Source: Sphingomonas sp. (GTDB lineage Bacteria > Pseudomonadota > Alphaproteobacteria > Sphingomonadales > Sphingomonadaceae). Taken from it: a stretch of DNA of 64,000 nt. Under the pieces are notes generated by a model. The model saw only the letters and a list, made by a program, of their open reading frames with translations, was not told the origin of the DNA and made no database searches. Both the position numbers and the translations under genes were made by a program. Below are positions 26,545 through 36,167 of the stretch, piece by piece (the stretch's first letter is position 1; every line of letters begins with the position of its first letter). The DNA is taken from the NCBI GenBank assembly GCA_013001055.1, contig JABDNH010000025.1:1-64000 (forward strand). The letters run 5' to 3'.

Positions 26545-28031
26545 CCGATCAGCGAGAACTGACCTCCCGCGAGGAAATGAACCCCGAGGCCCGCGAGGCC
26601 CTCGACAAGGAATATGAGTGGGGTTTCTCCACCGATATCGAGCAGGATTTTGCGCCCAAGGGGCTCAATGAGGACACGGTCCGCTTCATCAGCGCCAAGA
26701 AAGGCGAGCCCCAATGGATGCTCGACTGGCGCCTCAAGGCCTATCATGCCTGGCTGGAGATGGAGGAAGTCGACTGGGCCAAGCTCGACATTCCGAAAAT
26801 CGACTACCAGGACGCCTATTATTATGCCGAGCCCAAACAGAAGCCGAAGCTGAAATCCTTGGACGAGCTCGATCCCGAGATCCGCCGCACCTATGAAAAG
26901 CTCGGTATCCCCATCGAGGAACAGAAGGTCCTCGCGGGTGTCGAAGGCGCGCGCAAGGTCGCGGTCGATGCCGTGTTCGATAGCGTCAGCGTCGCCACCA
27001 CCTTCCGCAAGGAATTGGAGGCCGCGGGCGTCGTCTTCATGTCGATCAGCGAGGCGATCAAGGAGCATCCCGAACTGGTGAAGAAATATATCGGCTCGGT
27101 CGTCCCGCAGCGTGATAATTATTTCGCCTGCCTCAACAGCGCGGTCTTCTCCGACGGCACCTTTGTGCACATCCCCGAAGGCGTGCGCTGCCCGATGGAG
27201 CTATCCACCTATTTCCGCATCAATGCCGAAAATACGGGCCAATTCGAACGCACGCTGATCGTCGCTGAAAAGGGCAGCTACGTGAGCTATCTCGAAGGCT
27301 GCACCGCGCCGATGCGCGATGAAAACCAGCTCCATGCCGCCGTCGTCGAAATTTACGCGCACGAAGATGCCGAGGTGAAATACTCGACCGTCCAGAACTG
27401 GTATCCGGGTGACAAGGACGGCAAGGGCGGCATTTACAACTTCGTCACCAAGCGCGCTTTGTGCGCGGGTGATCGCTCCAAAGTCAGCTGGACGCAGGTC
27501 GAAACCGGCAGCGCCATCACGTGGAAATATCCCAGCTGCATTCTGAAAGGCGATGGCAGCGTCGGCGAATTCTATTCGGTCGCGCTGACCAACAATCACC
27601 AGCAGGCCGATACGGGCACCAAGATGGTGCATATCGGCAAGAACACGCGCTCGACGATCATCTCCAAGGGCATCAGCGCGGGCAAATCGGATAATACCTA
27701 TCGCGGCCTCGTGCGCGTGCTGCCCAAGGCCGAGAATGTCCGCAACTTCACCCAGTGCGACAGCCTGCTGCTGGGCTCCAAATGCGGCGCCCACACCGTC
27801 CCCTATATCGAAGTGAAGAACCCGACCGCGCAGGTCGAACATGAAGCCACGACCTCGAAGATCAGCGAAGACCAGCTCTTCTACGCCCAGTCGCGCGGCC
27901 TCGACGAAGAAGCCGCCGTCGCGCTGATCGTCAACGGTTTTGCCAAGGAAGTATTGAAAGAGCTCCCCATGGAGTTCGCCGTCGAGGCGCAAAAGCTCCT
28001 CGCTATTTCACTAGAAGGAAGTGTGGGATGA
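26541..28031 (+). CDS. sufB: Fe-S cluster scaffold subunit SufB
   Basis: SufB, 496 residues, full length. With SufC and SufD it forms the SufBC2D complex on which Fe-S clusters are built. The conserved regions [39 protein letters not shown] and the C-terminal beta-helix part with [19 protein letters not shown] and [15 protein letters not shown] are present, including the invariant cysteines. The GTG start overlaps the rrf2 stop (GTGA), and the stop overlaps the start of the 59-residue gene. Confidence 0.97.
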   Translation: MTDQRELTSREEMNPEAREALDKEYEWGFSTDIEQDFAPKGLNEDTVRFISAKKGEPQWMLDWRLKAYHAWLEMEEVDWAKLDIPKIDYQDAYYYAEPKQKPKLKSLDELDPEIRRTYEKLGIPIEEQKVLAGVEGARKVAVDAVFDSVSVATTFRKELEAAGVVFMSISEAIKEHPELVKKYIGSVVPQRDNYFACLNSAVFSDGTFVHIPEGVRCPMELSTYFRINAENTGQFERTLIVAEKGSYVSYLEGCTAPMRDENQLHAAVVEIYAHEDAEVKYSTVQNWYPGDKDGKGGIYNFVTKRALCAGDRSKVSWTQVETGSAITWKYPSCILKGDGSVGEFYSVALTNNHQQADTGTKMVHIGKNTRSTIISKGISAGKSDNTYRGLVRVLPKAENVRNFTQCDSLLLGSKCGAHTVPYIEVKNPTAQVEHEATTSKISEDQLFYAQSRGLDEEAAVALIVNGFAKEVLKELPMEFAVEAQKLLAISLEGSVG

Positions 28032-28207
28032 TCCGCTACGTACCCAAGGAAATCGCCAAAGACGTGCAGAGCTTCGTCGAGAAGAACTGCAAGGAAACCG
28101 GCGTCCATGTCGACGAGGCTTCGGGCCGGCTCGCCATCGCGACCACGTCCGAAAAGGACATGGAGAAAATCCGCAAGAAATTCGAAAATAAGGGCTTTGT
28201 TGTCTGA
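28028..28207 (+). CDS. Conserved-looking 59-aa protein embedded in the SUF operon
   Basis: A short gene between sufB and sufC. ATG at 28028 overlaps the sufB stop by 4 bases (ATGA), and its own stop is 3 bases before sufC, so it is locked into the operon. The product is charged and soluble: [20 protein letters not shown], one cysteine (residue 21), then a lysine-rich helix ([15 protein letters not shown]). GGAAG (28017-28021) lies 6 bases before the start. I recognise no domain. The tight fit and codon use like its neighbours argue that it is translated; a role as SUF accessory or regulator is inference. Confidence 0.82.
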   Translation: MIRYVPKEIAKDVQSFVEKNCKETGVHVDEASGRLAIATTSEKDMEKIRKKFENKGFVV

Positions 28208-28210
28208 ACC

Positions 28211-28954
28211 ATGCTGAAGATTGAAAACCTGACCGTCGCCGTCGGCGACAAGCCCATCCTGAAGGGCCTCGATCTCACCGTTCCGGCGGGCGAGGTGCAT
28301 GCCATCATGGGCCCCAACGGCGCGGGTAAATCGACATTGAGCTATGCGCTCGGTGGCCGCCCCGGCTATGATGTGACCGGCGGCAGCGCCAGCTTCGACG
28401 GCGAGGACCTGCTCGACATGGAGCCGCACGAGCGCGCCGCTGCGGGCCTGTTCCTCGGCTTCCAGTATCCGGTCGAAATCCCCGGCATCTCGATGCTGCA
28501 ATTCCTTCGCGAAAGCTTGAACGCCCAGCGCCGCGAACGTGGTGAAGACGAATTGTCCGGCGCCGATTTCATCAAGCTGGCGCGCGGTCAGGCCGACGCG
28601 CTCGGCCTTTCTGCCGACATGCTCAAACGCCCCGTCAACGTCGGTTTTTCGGGCGGCGAAAAGAAGCGCGCCGAGATGGTGCAGATGGGCATTATCGATC
28701 CCAAGTTCGCCGTGCTCGACGAGACCGACAGCGGCCTCGACATCGATGCCTTGAAAGCCGTCGGCGAAGGTATCAACCGTATCATGCGCGCACCCGACAA
28801 GGGCGTGCTGCTAATCACCCACTACCAGCGCCTGCTCAACTATGTGCAGCCCGACAAGGTGCATATCCTGTCGGACGGTAAAATCGTAAAAACCGGCGGC
28901 CCCGAACTCGCGCACGCGCTCGAAGACGAGGGCTATGCGGAGGTGCTCGCGTGA
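28211..28954 (+). CDS. sufC: Fe-S assembly ATPase SufC
   Basis: A 247-residue ABC-type ATPase that drives conformational change in the SufBC2D scaffold. Walker A is GPNGAGKSTLSYAL, the signature is GFSGGEKKRAEMVQM, Walker B with the SufC-typical AVLDETDSGLDIDAL follows, and the H-loop LLITHYQRLLNY closes the set. The stop overlaps the GTG of sufD by 4 bases. Confidence 0.97.
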   Translation: MLKIENLTVAVGDKPILKGLDLTVPAGEVHAIMGPNGAGKSTLSYALGGRPGYDVTGGSASFDGEDLLDMEPHERAAAGLFLGFQYPVEIPGISMLQFLRESLNAQRRERGEDELSGADFIKLARGQADALGLSADMLKRPVNVGFSGGEKKRAEMVQMGIIDPKFAVLDETDSGLDIDALKAVGEGINRIMRAPDKGVLLITHYQRLLNYVQPDKVHILSDGKIVKTGGPELAHALEDEGYAEVLA

Positions 28955-29688
28955 CAGCGCTGCCGACCCCCAAGAACGAAGCGTTTCGCTACGCCGATCA
29001 TAAGGCACTCGCCGAGGTCTGGAACGATCTTTCGGCGCCCGAAATGCTGCAAATTGCTGCGCACAATAAAGTGCAGCAAATCTGGCTGCCGACAGGCGAT
29101 GCGATTGACATCAAGCGCGCTGAGATCAGCGTCGAAAAGGGCGGGAAATACGAGCTTTTCGCGCTCAATGCTGCACCCCGTTATGGGCGCATCGAGCTTG
29201 ACATAACGCTCGGCGAAGAGGCCGAGTTTACCTTCAGCGCGGCCAATCTGGGCGGCGGCGATGCGACGCTCGAGATCGTCTCCATCGTGCGCCATGTTGC
29301 ACCTGCGGCAACGAGTGAGCAGACGGTCCGCAGCGTGCTCGGCGACAAGGCCACGGGTTCTTATCTCGGCCAGGTGGCCGTAAGCCGCGAGGGCCAGCGC
29401 ACTGACTCGACGCAGGACATCAAGGCGATGCTCCTCGATCGCGGCGCCACAGCAAACGCAAAGCCCGAACTCGAGATCTATGCCGACGATGTCGTGTGCG
29501 AACATGGCGCGACGGTCGGCGAACTTGATCCGATGCAGCTTTATTATGCCGCGGCGCGAGGGCTCCCACCGCACGATGCCAAAGCGCTGCTGCTCGAAGG
29601 TTTTGTCGGCGGCCTTTGGGATGCACTTGGCGAAGACAGCGAGATCGCCACGCTTGCCCGCACCCGCCTGAGAGAGCTCACGCGATGA
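28951..29688 (+). CDS. sufD: Fe-S scaffold subunit SufD (short form)
   Basis: SufD, 245 residues against more than 400 in Escherichia coli. The core beta-helix and C-terminal helices are kept, including VVCEHGATVGELDPMQLYY, where the conserved histidine used at the SufB-SufD interface sits, and ARGLPPHDAKALLLEGF. What is shortened is the N-terminal helical part and the middle of the beta-helix. The short form is intact, not truncated by mutation: it starts at a GTG overlapping sufC and ends overlapping sufS. Confidence 0.92.
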   Translation: MTALPTPKNEAFRYADHKALAEVWNDLSAPEMLQIAAHNKVQQIWLPTGDAIDIKRAEISVEKGGKYELFALNAAPRYGRIELDITLGEEAEFTFSAANLGGGDATLEIVSIVRHVAPAATSEQTVRSVLGDKATGSYLGQVAVSREGQRTDSTQDIKAMLLDRGATANAKPELEIYADDVVCEHGATVGELDPMQLYYAAARGLPPHDAKALLLEGFVGGLWDALGEDSEIATLARTRLRELTR

Positions 29689-30896
29689 ATGCGCCTGTCG
29701 CCCTCAAGAACGACGTCGTCGACGTGCGGTCCCAGTTTCCGGGACTGGGCGAGGGCTGGCATTATCTCGATAGCGCCGCGACTGCGCAAAAGCCGCAGGC
29801 GGTGATCGATGCGATCACCAAGGCCTACGCGCACGATTACGCCACCGTCCATCGCGGCGTCTACGAACGCTCGGCGGCGATGACGAAGTCTTACGAGGCC
29901 GCGCGCGATGCCGCCGCTTCGCTGATTGGCGGCAAGGCCGAGGACACCGTCTTCACCCGCGGCGCGACCGAAGCGATCAACCTCGTTGCGCGGACATGGG
30001 GCCGCGAAAATATTGGCGCAGGCCACCGCATCCTGCTTTCGCAGCTCGAACATCACAGCAATATCGTTCCATGGCAGATGCTCGCCGAAGAGGTTGGAGC
30101 GCATATCGATGTCGCACCGATCACCGGCGATGGTCGTATAGATCTCGAGGCGGTCGAAGCGCTCCTCACCGAGGAACATAAGCTTGTCAGCTTTGCCCAC
30201 GTCTCCAATGTCTTTGGCTCGGTCCTCGATGCGCAGGCTGCGACCCGGCTCGCGCATCATGTCGGCGCCAAAATCCTGCTCGACGCCTGCCAGGCCGTCC
30301 CGCGATTAGCTATCGACGTCGAAGCGATCGGCTGCGATTTTTACGTCTATTCGGCGCATAAGCTGTATGGCCCCACCGGCATCGGTGCGCTGTGGTCGAA
30401 ACATCTCGCCGACATGCCGCCTTACCAGGGCGGCGGTTCGATGATTGACCGCGTGACGTTCGAGGAAACAACCTACGCCCCCGCCCCGACCCGCTTCGAA
30501 GCCGGCACGCCGCACATCGTCGGCGCGGTCGGCCTCCACGCTGCCATCGATTGGGTGCAGGCACAGGGTATCGGTCGCCTCGAAACGCACGAACGCGGCC
30601 TCGTCGCCCTTGCCCGTGAAGAGCTTTCCAAGGTCAAGGACCTGACGCTTTACGGACCCGACGACGCGCTGGGTATCGTCAGCTTCAACCTGGGCGACGT
30701 GCACGGGCACGACGTCGCCACCATCCTCGACGATGCGGGCGTTGCGGTTCGCGCCGGCCACCATTGCGCCCAGCCGCTGATGGACTATCTCGGCGTGCCT
30801 TCGACGGTACGCGCCAGCTTTGCCGCCCATTCGGACGCCAGCGATGTCGCCGCGCTGATCGAGGGGCTGCAGAAAGTGAAACGGATTTTCGGATGA
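29685..30896 (+). CDS. sufS: Cysteine desulfurase SufS
   Basis: A 403-residue PLP enzyme of the group II desulfurases that supplies sulfur from cysteine. The PLP lysine is in YSAHKLYGPTGIG, substrate-site parts YLDSAATAQKPQ and SQLEHHSNIVPWQ are typical, and the active cysteine is in RAGHHCAQPLM. No SufE or SufU partner is encoded in this operon, so the sulfur acceptor must be elsewhere or replaced. Start and stop overlap sufD and the DUF59 gene by 4 bases each. Confidence 0.96.
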   Translation: MNAPVALKNDVVDVRSQFPGLGEGWHYLDSAATAQKPQAVIDAITKAYAHDYATVHRGVYERSAAMTKSYEAARDAAASLIGGKAEDTVFTRGATEAINLVARTWGRENIGAGHRILLSQLEHHSNIVPWQMLAEEVGAHIDVAPITGDGRIDLEAVEALLTEEHKLVSFAHVSNVFGSVLDAQAATRLAHHVGAKILLDACQAVPRLAIDVEAIGCDFYVYSAHKLYGPTGIGALWSKHLADMPPYQGGGSMIDRVTFEETTYAPAPTRFEAGTPHIVGAVGLHAAIDWVQAQGIGRLETHERGLVALAREELSKVKDLTLYGPDDALGIVSFNLGDVHGHDVATILDDAGVAVRAGHHCAQPLMDYLGVPSTVRASFAAHSDASDVAALIEGLQKVKRIFG

Positions 30897-31360
30897 ACGA
30901 AGAACGCAAGATCGACGTCGAGAAAGTGGATGCGGTGGAAAAACCGCCCCGCGCCCGCGTGGCAGAAACGCCGATGGAAACGATGGAGCGCAAACGCGAC
31001 TACCTGGAAGGCTTCCTGACCAAGACAACCGAAACGCCTGCACCATCGGGCGATGCGGACGAGGTGAAAGAGGCGATCGTCGCCGCGCTGCAGACCATCT
31101 TTGATCCCGAAATCCCGGTCGACATCTACAATCTGGGGCTGATCTATGACGTCGAGGTCAACGAGGATCATGATGCGGTGGTCACGATGACGCTCACTAC
31201 TCCGCATTGCCCTGTTGCCGAATCGATGCCCGGCGAAGTCGAGATGACCGTGCTCGCCGTCCCCGGCGTGCGCGATGCACAAGTCAATCTTGTCTGGGAC
31301 CCACCCTGGGACCCGTCCAAGATGTCCGATGAAGCTCGGCTAGAACTGGGAATGCTCTGA
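30893..31360 (+). CDS. DUF59/MIP18-type Fe-S assembly factor (SufT-like)
   Basis: A 155-residue protein with a disordered, charged N-terminus of about 60 residues and a C-terminal MIP18/DUF59 domain: AIVAALQTIFDPEIPVDIY, NLGLIYDV, the cysteine motif TTPHCPVAESMPGEVE and LVWDPPWDPSKMSDEA. Relatives (SufT, PaaD, human CIAO2) help to mature Fe-S proteins. It overlaps sufS by 4 bases and the carrier gene by one base (TGATG). Confidence 0.92.
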   Translation: MNEERKIDVEKVDAVEKPPRARVAETPMETMERKRDYLEGFLTKTTETPAPSGDADEVKEAIVAALQTIFDPEIPVDIYNLGLIYDVEVNEDHDAVVTMTLTTPHCPVAESMPGEVEMTVLAVPGVRDAQVNLVWDPPWDPSKMSDEARLELGML

Positions 31361-31710
31361 TGGCTGACACCAAACAACGCCCCGCCGCGATCGCGCTGAC
31401 ACCCGCTGCCGAGCAGCGCATAGCCGACCTGATGGCAAAGGCACCCGACGACGCGATCGGCGTCAAGCTTTCGACCCCGCGGCGCGGCTGTTCGGGCCTC
31501 GCTTATTCGGTTGATTATGTCACCGAGGAAGCAAAGTTCGACGAGAAGATCGAAACACCCGGCGGCATTTTCTACGTCGACGGCGCGAGCGTGCTCTACC
31601 TCGTCGGTTCGATCATGGACTGGAGAGAGGACGATTTCGCCGCCGGATTTGTGTTCGATAATCCAAACGCCACGGGCGCATGCGGCTGCGGCGAGAGCTT
31701 TACCGTCTAA
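31360..31710 (+). CDS. sufA: A-type Fe-S carrier (HesB/IscA family)
   Basis: A 116-residue A-type carrier that passes clusters from the SUF scaffold to client proteins. The three ligand cysteines are in RRGCSGLAYSVDYV and near the end in GACGCGESFTV. It is the last gene of the SUF operon; the stop is 21 bases from the convergent end of the autotransporter gene, and no hairpin with a T-run is visible between them. The SufA name is by position; ErpA/IscA cannot be told apart by sequence alone. Confidence 0.93.
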   Translation: MADTKQRPAAIALTPAAEQRIADLMAKAPDDAIGVKLSTPRRGCSGLAYSVDYVTEEAKFDEKIETPGGIFYVDGASVLYLVGSIMDWREDDFAAGFVFDNPNATGACGCGESFTV

Positions 31711-31731
31711 GCCGCGCCGCGGAGAGCAGCC

Positions 31732-33996
31732 CTACAGACCAAGCGTAAACCGGATCGCGGCCCCGACATCATCGTCGGCATCGGCGATATGGCCAGGCTC
31801 GCGTCGATAGTAGAGATTGGCGTCGAGCGTCCCACCCCAAAGACCAGTGCCGTAGGCGATTTCGCCGGTAATTTCGCGCCCGGTTGGGGTGAAGGGCACC
31901 AGCACGTCGCTGACGATCGCGGTTTCGCTGGCATAGTCATAGCCGGTGGGCAGCGCGATATTGAGCCCGCCCGAACGCACGCGTAGCGGTTGGCTGACCC
32001 GCAAGGCGAGCTGGTCGCCTGGCACGAACATCCCGCGCCGCGACATGTCGATCCGGTAGGCGTCGAGACCGATGTTGCTTCCGCCCAGTTGGCTCCACCC
32101 GCGCTGTGCTTTTATGCCAAGCAAAAGGCCCGCCACATCTTCGCGCCATTCCAGCGAAAAGAGATGCGTCGTCGCGCCGACATCGCCAAACGGCCCCTCG
32201 AGTCGCCCGCCGAGCCAGCTTTCCCGTTCTTCGATCAGTCCGTAACCCAGCCGGGCCGAGCGGCCTTTGCCGTAACGCCAGTCGATCCCGATATCGCTAT
32301 GCCGATAGGGCGCAGCGAGGATGCCGGTATGGTCGCGATCGCTATACTCGCCGCTTTCCACCGCCATGCCGACGCCGATTGCACCGAACTGCTGGCGATA
32401 GGCGAGCGCGCCGTCACGCCGGACGTTGCCGCCGATGGCTTCATCGCGGGCGGCGAGGAAGGCGGGGCCACCACTATCCTCGAGCCTGCGCTGCATCGCC
32501 GCAGCGCCCTCTCCGAATCCGAGCGCGATGGCCTTGTCATCGTCGAGCCGCGCGACCGCGCTACCCGCGATGAACCGTGCCTGGCGATACAGGTCGGGGC
32601 CCATGCCGAGCCGCTCCTCGCCCTCCAGCGCGGCCAGTCCCGTCATGGTCTCGCGCGGTACGATGCTGGTGGAAACCTCAAGGCCGCCTAGCGTGGAGGT
32701 GCGCGACTGCGTCGGTCGGGCAATCGTTTCGCCCAGCGGCGAACGCTGGCGCGCCGCACCGAGCGTTGCCCCGAGATCGAGCGCGTACGCGCGGTCGAAC
32801 CGGTCTAGCGCGATCGCCTCGACCGACATGGTGCGCATCGCATCGCCTGCAGCCGATGGAAGTCGCCCGTTATTGGTCAGTGACAAGGACTCGCGCGAGC
32901 CAGCGAGCACCACATTGCCGGAAGGCTGGAACGCCGCCCCGATATTGATCCGCCCCTGGCCGAAAATGCGATCGGTGCCTGCAGTGCCAAGATCATCCGC
33001 GCTCTCGAACAGGATCTGCGTGATTTCTTGCGGCGTCAGGTTAGGGAAGGCCTCCGCAAGCAACGCTATGGCACCTGAAATCACCGGCGTTGCAAAGCTG
33101 GTGCCCGACCACAGGAACTGGTCGCCATTCTGGTCCGGTGCCTGCAAGCGATAGCCGAGCGCCGCCAAGAACCACTGCTCACCGTCACCCGCACGGTTGG
33201 AAAATTCGGAAATCTGGTCGAGATCGGTGCCGCCGGCGCCATCATCCACACCGATTGAGCCAGCGATAATCACCTGGCCCGGAAAATTTTGCGCCGGCAC
33301 CAGGGCAAAGCCATCGGCATTGCTTCCCTGGCCCGTACCCCCGTCGTTGCCCGCCGCGATAACAAGGATCAGCCCGGCATCGACCGCGCGTTGCATCGCA
33401 TCGAATAACGGTTGGCTTGGCGCGCCGCCGCCGAGCGACAGGTTCACGACCAGCGCATCGGCGGCGATTGCCCGGTCGATGCCGTCTGCAAGATTGCTTT
33501 CGAGCAGGACGCAGTCACTGGACGTCTGGCAGGTTCCCGGACTGTCGGCACGGAAAGCCACGATCGTGCTGTCGAACGCCACGCCATGCGTTTCGACATC
33601 GTCCTTGGCACCGCCAAAGATCGCCGCGACGGCCGTGCCGTGACCATCGCTGTCTCCAAGGCCGCGCGTTCCCGCCACATCGCCGCTGGCAGGATCGATG
33701 CGGCCCGTAAAATCGCGCAGGTCCGGATTGAGGCCGGTATCGATGATCGCAACCTTGATGCCCGTCCCGGTCGCACCTGCCTCGTAGGCAGTTATGGCGC
33801 TGGCAGCGACCGCCGCAGTGCTGGCACGATATTCGGTCGTATCGAAGTTCGTAGGCGGCGGCGTAGGGGTGGGTGTCGGACTGGGCGTGGGTGGTGGCCC
33901 GCTGATTGGGCGGCTGGTCGACCCGCCTCCGCCGCACGCGCTCAACGCCAACGACAGGCCGACAGCACTCGATATCAACAGACGACGCTTGCCCAA
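31732..33996 (-). CDS. S8 (subtilisin-like) serine protease autotransporter, lipoprotein
   Basis: A 754-residue surface protease. Triad: Asp86 in VAIIDTGLNPD, His119 in DGHGTAVAAI and Ser300 in SGTSFATPVISGAI. The C-terminal part (from about residue 500) alternates short strands and ends in DVGAAIRFTLGL, consistent with an autotransporter beta-barrel. The N-terminus is a lipoprotein signal (LLISSAVGLSLALSAC) followed by a Gly/Ser stretch and a PTPSPTPTPTPPP linker. The frame runs 495 bases further upstream, but I start at the TTG at 33996, which has GGGAGA (34008-34003) 6 bases before it and sits right at the signal peptide. Lipidated S8 autotransporters are known (NalP and SphB1 type). Confidence 0.88.
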   Translation of the reverse strand: MGKRRLLISSAVGLSLALSACGGGGSTSRPISGPPPTPSPTPTPTPPPTNFDTTEYRASTAAVAASAITAYEAGATGTGIKVAIIDTGLNPDLRDFTGRIDPASGDVAGTRGLGDSDGHGTAVAAIFGGAKDDVETHGVAFDSTIVAFRADSPGTCQTSSDCVLLESNLADGIDRAIAADALVVNLSLGGGAPSQPLFDAMQRAVDAGLILVIAAGNDGGTGQGSNADGFALVPAQNFPGQVIIAGSIGVDDGAGGTDLDQISEFSNRAGDGEQWFLAALGYRLQAPDQNGDQFLWSGTSFATPVISGAIALLAEAFPNLTPQEITQILFESADDLGTAGTDRIFGQGRINIGAAFQPSGNVVLAGSRESLSLTNNGRLPSAAGDAMRTMSVEAIALDRFDRAYALDLGATLGAARQRSPLGETIARPTQSRTSTLGGLEVSTSIVPRETMTGLAALEGEERLGMGPDLYRQARFIAGSAVARLDDDKAIALGFGEGAAAMQRRLEDSGGPAFLAARDEAIGGNVRRDGALAYRQQFGAIGVGMAVESGEYSDRDHTGILAAPYRHSDIGIDWRYGKGRSARLGYGLIEERESWLGGRLEGPFGDVGATTHLFSLEWREDVAGLLLGIKAQRGWSQLGGSNIGLDAYRIDMSRRGMFVPGDQLALRVSQPLRVRSGGLNIALPTGYDYASETAIVSDVLVPFTPTGREITGEIAYGTGLWGGTLDANLYYRREPGHIADADDDVGAAIRFTLGL

Positions 33997-34095
33997 CGCA
34001 CTTCTCCCAACAGCGCCCCCGCTATTCTCATGATGCCTCAAGGGGATAGCCGGAAACAACTTACAATTTCCTGAAGGGCGCGGTAGCGCGGCCTC

Positions 34096-34767
34096 ATGCA
34101 AAGGAGTTTCGCGCACGTTACCGATTGGATCTTCGATCTCGATAATACGCTGTACCCGGCGTCGACCGGGCTCTTCACGCAGATCGATGCGCGCATGAAT
34201 GCCTATATCCGCCGCCTGCTCGACGTCGACGAGGTCGAAGCCCACCGCGTCCAGAAACATCATTTCCACACGCACGGCACCACGCTCAGGGGTCTCACCG
34301 TCGAGCATGGCATCGACCCCCACGATTTCCTTGAAGATGTGCATAACATCGATCTTGAGATAATCGGCCCCGATGAATCCCTGGCGCGCGGTCTCGGCCG
34401 TCTTCCAGGACGCAAGTTCATCTTCACCAACGGCGATGCACCCTATGCACGCCGCGTGTTGGGGCGGCTGGGGATCGAGCATCATTTTCACGGGTTACAC
34501 GACATCGTCGCCGCCGACCTGCGCCCCAAGCCCGACCCGCACGGATACGAATTGATGTGCAAACGATTCGATATCGCCCCCCAAAAAGCGGTGCTCGTCG
34601 AGGACATGGCGAAAAACCTGAAACCCGCAAAGGCGCTCGGCATGACGACGGTTTGGGTCGACAACGGCTCCGAACAGGCGCTAGCGCGCGTGGACACAGA
34701 TCATATCGACGAAACGATCGCCGACGTCGGCGATTGGTTGCACGGACTATTCGGAGAGCAGGCATGA
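34096..34767 (+). CDS. HAD-superfamily pyrimidine 5'-nucleotidase-like hydrolase
   Basis: A 223-residue HAD phosphatase. Motif I is [10 protein letters not shown], motif II IFTNGD, motif III the lysine in [10 protein letters not shown], and motif [20 protein letters not shown]. The LYP form of motif I and the overall length fit the SDT1/pyrimidine 5'-nucleotidase group, which removes phosphate from UMP or CMP. It is divergent from the autotransporter gene and overlaps dapD by 4 bases. Confidence 0.9.
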   Translation: MQRSFAHVTDWIFDLDNTLYPASTGLFTQIDARMNAYIRRLLDVDEVEAHRVQKHHFHTHGTTLRGLTVEHGIDPHDFLEDVHNIDLEIIGPDESLARGLGRLPGRKFIFTNGDAPYARRVLGRLGIEHHFHGLHDIVAADLRPKPDPHGYELMCKRFDIAPQKAVLVEDMAKNLKPAKALGMTTVWVDNGSEQALARVDTDHIDETIADVGDWLHGLFGEQA

Positions 34768-35585
34768 GCGATCTTCAAACCACCATCGAAGCCGCGTGGG
34801 ACAAGCGCGAAAGCGTCAACCCAGACAGCGAAGCCTCGCTGCATGAGGCGGTGAAGGAAGCCATTCTTCTCCTCGACAGCGGGCAGCAGCGCGTCGCCAA
34901 AAAAATCGACGGAAAGTGGCAGGTCAATCAATGGCTCAAGAAGGCCGTTCTGCTTTCCTTCCGGTTGAACCCCATGTCCACGATTTCAGGCGGCCCCGGC
35001 GGTGCGGTCTGGTGGGACAAGGTTGACAGCAAATTCCTTGGCTGGGGTGAAGAAGCGTTCAAGAAAGCAGGTTTCCGCGCCGTGCCCGGCTGCATCGTAC
35101 GCCGCGGCGCCTACATCTCGCCAGGTACCGTGCTGATGCCGAGCTTCGTCAACCTCGGCGCCTATGTCGACGAGGGGACCATGGTCGATACCTGGGCGAC
35201 CGTCGGCAGCTGCGCGCAGATCGGCAAGAATGTGCACATTTCGGGCGGCGCGGGTATTGGCGGCGTCCTCGAGCCTCTCCAGGCCGAGCCCGTCATTATC
35301 GAGGATAATGTCTTCATCGGCGCGCGCAGCGAAGTCGCCGAAGGCGTCATCGTCGAGGAGGGCGCGGTGCTGTCGATGGGCGTGTTCATCTCGGCCTCGA
35401 CCAAGATCGTCAATCGCGCCACCGGCGAAATCCACTATGGCCGCGTACCGGCTTATTCGGTCGTCGTCCCCGGTACGCTACCCGGCAAGGACAACGGGCC
35501 AAGCCTGGCCTGCGCGGTGATCGTGAAAACGGTCGATGAAAAGACCCGCAGCAAGACCGGAATCAACGAGTTGCTGCGCGACTAG
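34764..35585 (+). CDS. dapD: Tetrahydrodipicolinate N-succinyltransferase
   Basis: DapD, 273 residues, which transfers succinyl from succinyl-CoA to tetrahydrodipicolinate in lysine and diaminopimelate synthesis. An N-terminal helical domain ([15 protein letters not shown]) precedes a left-handed beta-helix of hexapeptide repeats ([34 protein letters not shown]). The ATG at 34764 overlaps the HAD gene stop (ATGA). The stop shares the tetranucleotide CTAG with the convergent TlpA gene. Confidence 0.97.
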   Translation: MSDLQTTIEAAWDKRESVNPDSEASLHEAVKEAILLLDSGQQRVAKKIDGKWQVNQWLKKAVLLSFRLNPMSTISGGPGGAVWWDKVDSKFLGWGEEAFKKAGFRAVPGCIVRRGAYISPGTVLMPSFVNLGAYVDEGTMVDTWATVGSCAQIGKNVHISGGAGIGGVLEPLQAEPVIIEDNVFIGARSEVAEGVIVEEGAVLSMGVFISASTKIVNRATGEIHYGRVPAYSVVVPGTLPGKDNGPSLACAVIVKTVDEKTRSKTGINELLRD

Positions 35586-36112
35586 CCGTCGAGCTCGGCG
35601 ATCAGCGCGGCGGCTTCGTCGCCCGCCCAGTCAAGGTCGCCAACGTAGCGCCACACTTCCTTGCCTTGCGCATCGTAGAGAACGGTGGTCGGCATGATCG
35701 TGACGGGTAGCGCGTCGGTCATCGCCATGTCCGCATCCTGCCAGGCACCGAGCGATCCAACGCCGTGCCCTTCGAGAAAGGCGCGCACCGATGGTTGCGG
35801 ACCGATGTCTTGGCTGAGCGCCAGCACCCGAACATCGCCGCGCTCCGACAGCGCCACCAGCGTCGGCAATTCCTTGACGCAGGGCGCGCACCAGCTCGCC
35901 CACAGATTGACCAGGATCGGTTCGCCACCCGCAATCTCGACCAGCGTGGTTTGCGCGCCATCGGGATCGGTCACTGTGACATCGGGCATGTCCTTGCCGA
36001 CAAAATCGCGCAGCAGCGCGGTTTGTTCGGTGGCTTCTGCCGCCGGCTCGCTGGCTTGTTCGGCACCGCAGGACGCCAGCGTGAGCGCTGTGAGAATCAG
36101 GAACTTTTTCAT
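35582..36112 (-). CDS. TlpA-like thioredoxin lipoprotein
   Basis: A 176-residue periplasmic thioredoxin-fold protein with the redox motif [13 protein letters not shown] and the cis-proline region [16 protein letters not shown]. The N-terminus [15 protein letters not shown] is a lipoprotein signal. Likely a membrane-anchored disulfide reductase for envelope or cytochrome maturation clients. I start at the ATG at 36112, directly at the signal peptide; upstream in-frame codons overlap the divergent lipoprotein region. Ends at the CTAG shared with dapD. Confidence 0.9.
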   Translation of the reverse strand: MKKFLILTALTLASCGAEQASEPAAEATEQTALLRDFVGKDMPDVTVTDPDGAQTTLVEIAGGEPILVNLWASWCAPCVKELPTLVALSERGDVRVLALSQDIGPQPSVRAFLEGHGVGSLGAWQDADMAMTDALPVTIMPTTVLYDAQGKEVWRYVGDLDWAGDEAAALIAELDG

Positions 36113-36167
36113 GGCCCGCTTCGCTAAGCGGTTGGCAGGCTGCCCGCAATGCGGCATTTGGGTGGCG

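Noticed and set aside
33997-34491. N-terminal extension of the autotransporter by 165 residues
   Set aside because: It runs antisense through the HAD gene and places the lipoprotein signal in the middle of the protein; the TTG at 33996 has a ribosome-binding site.
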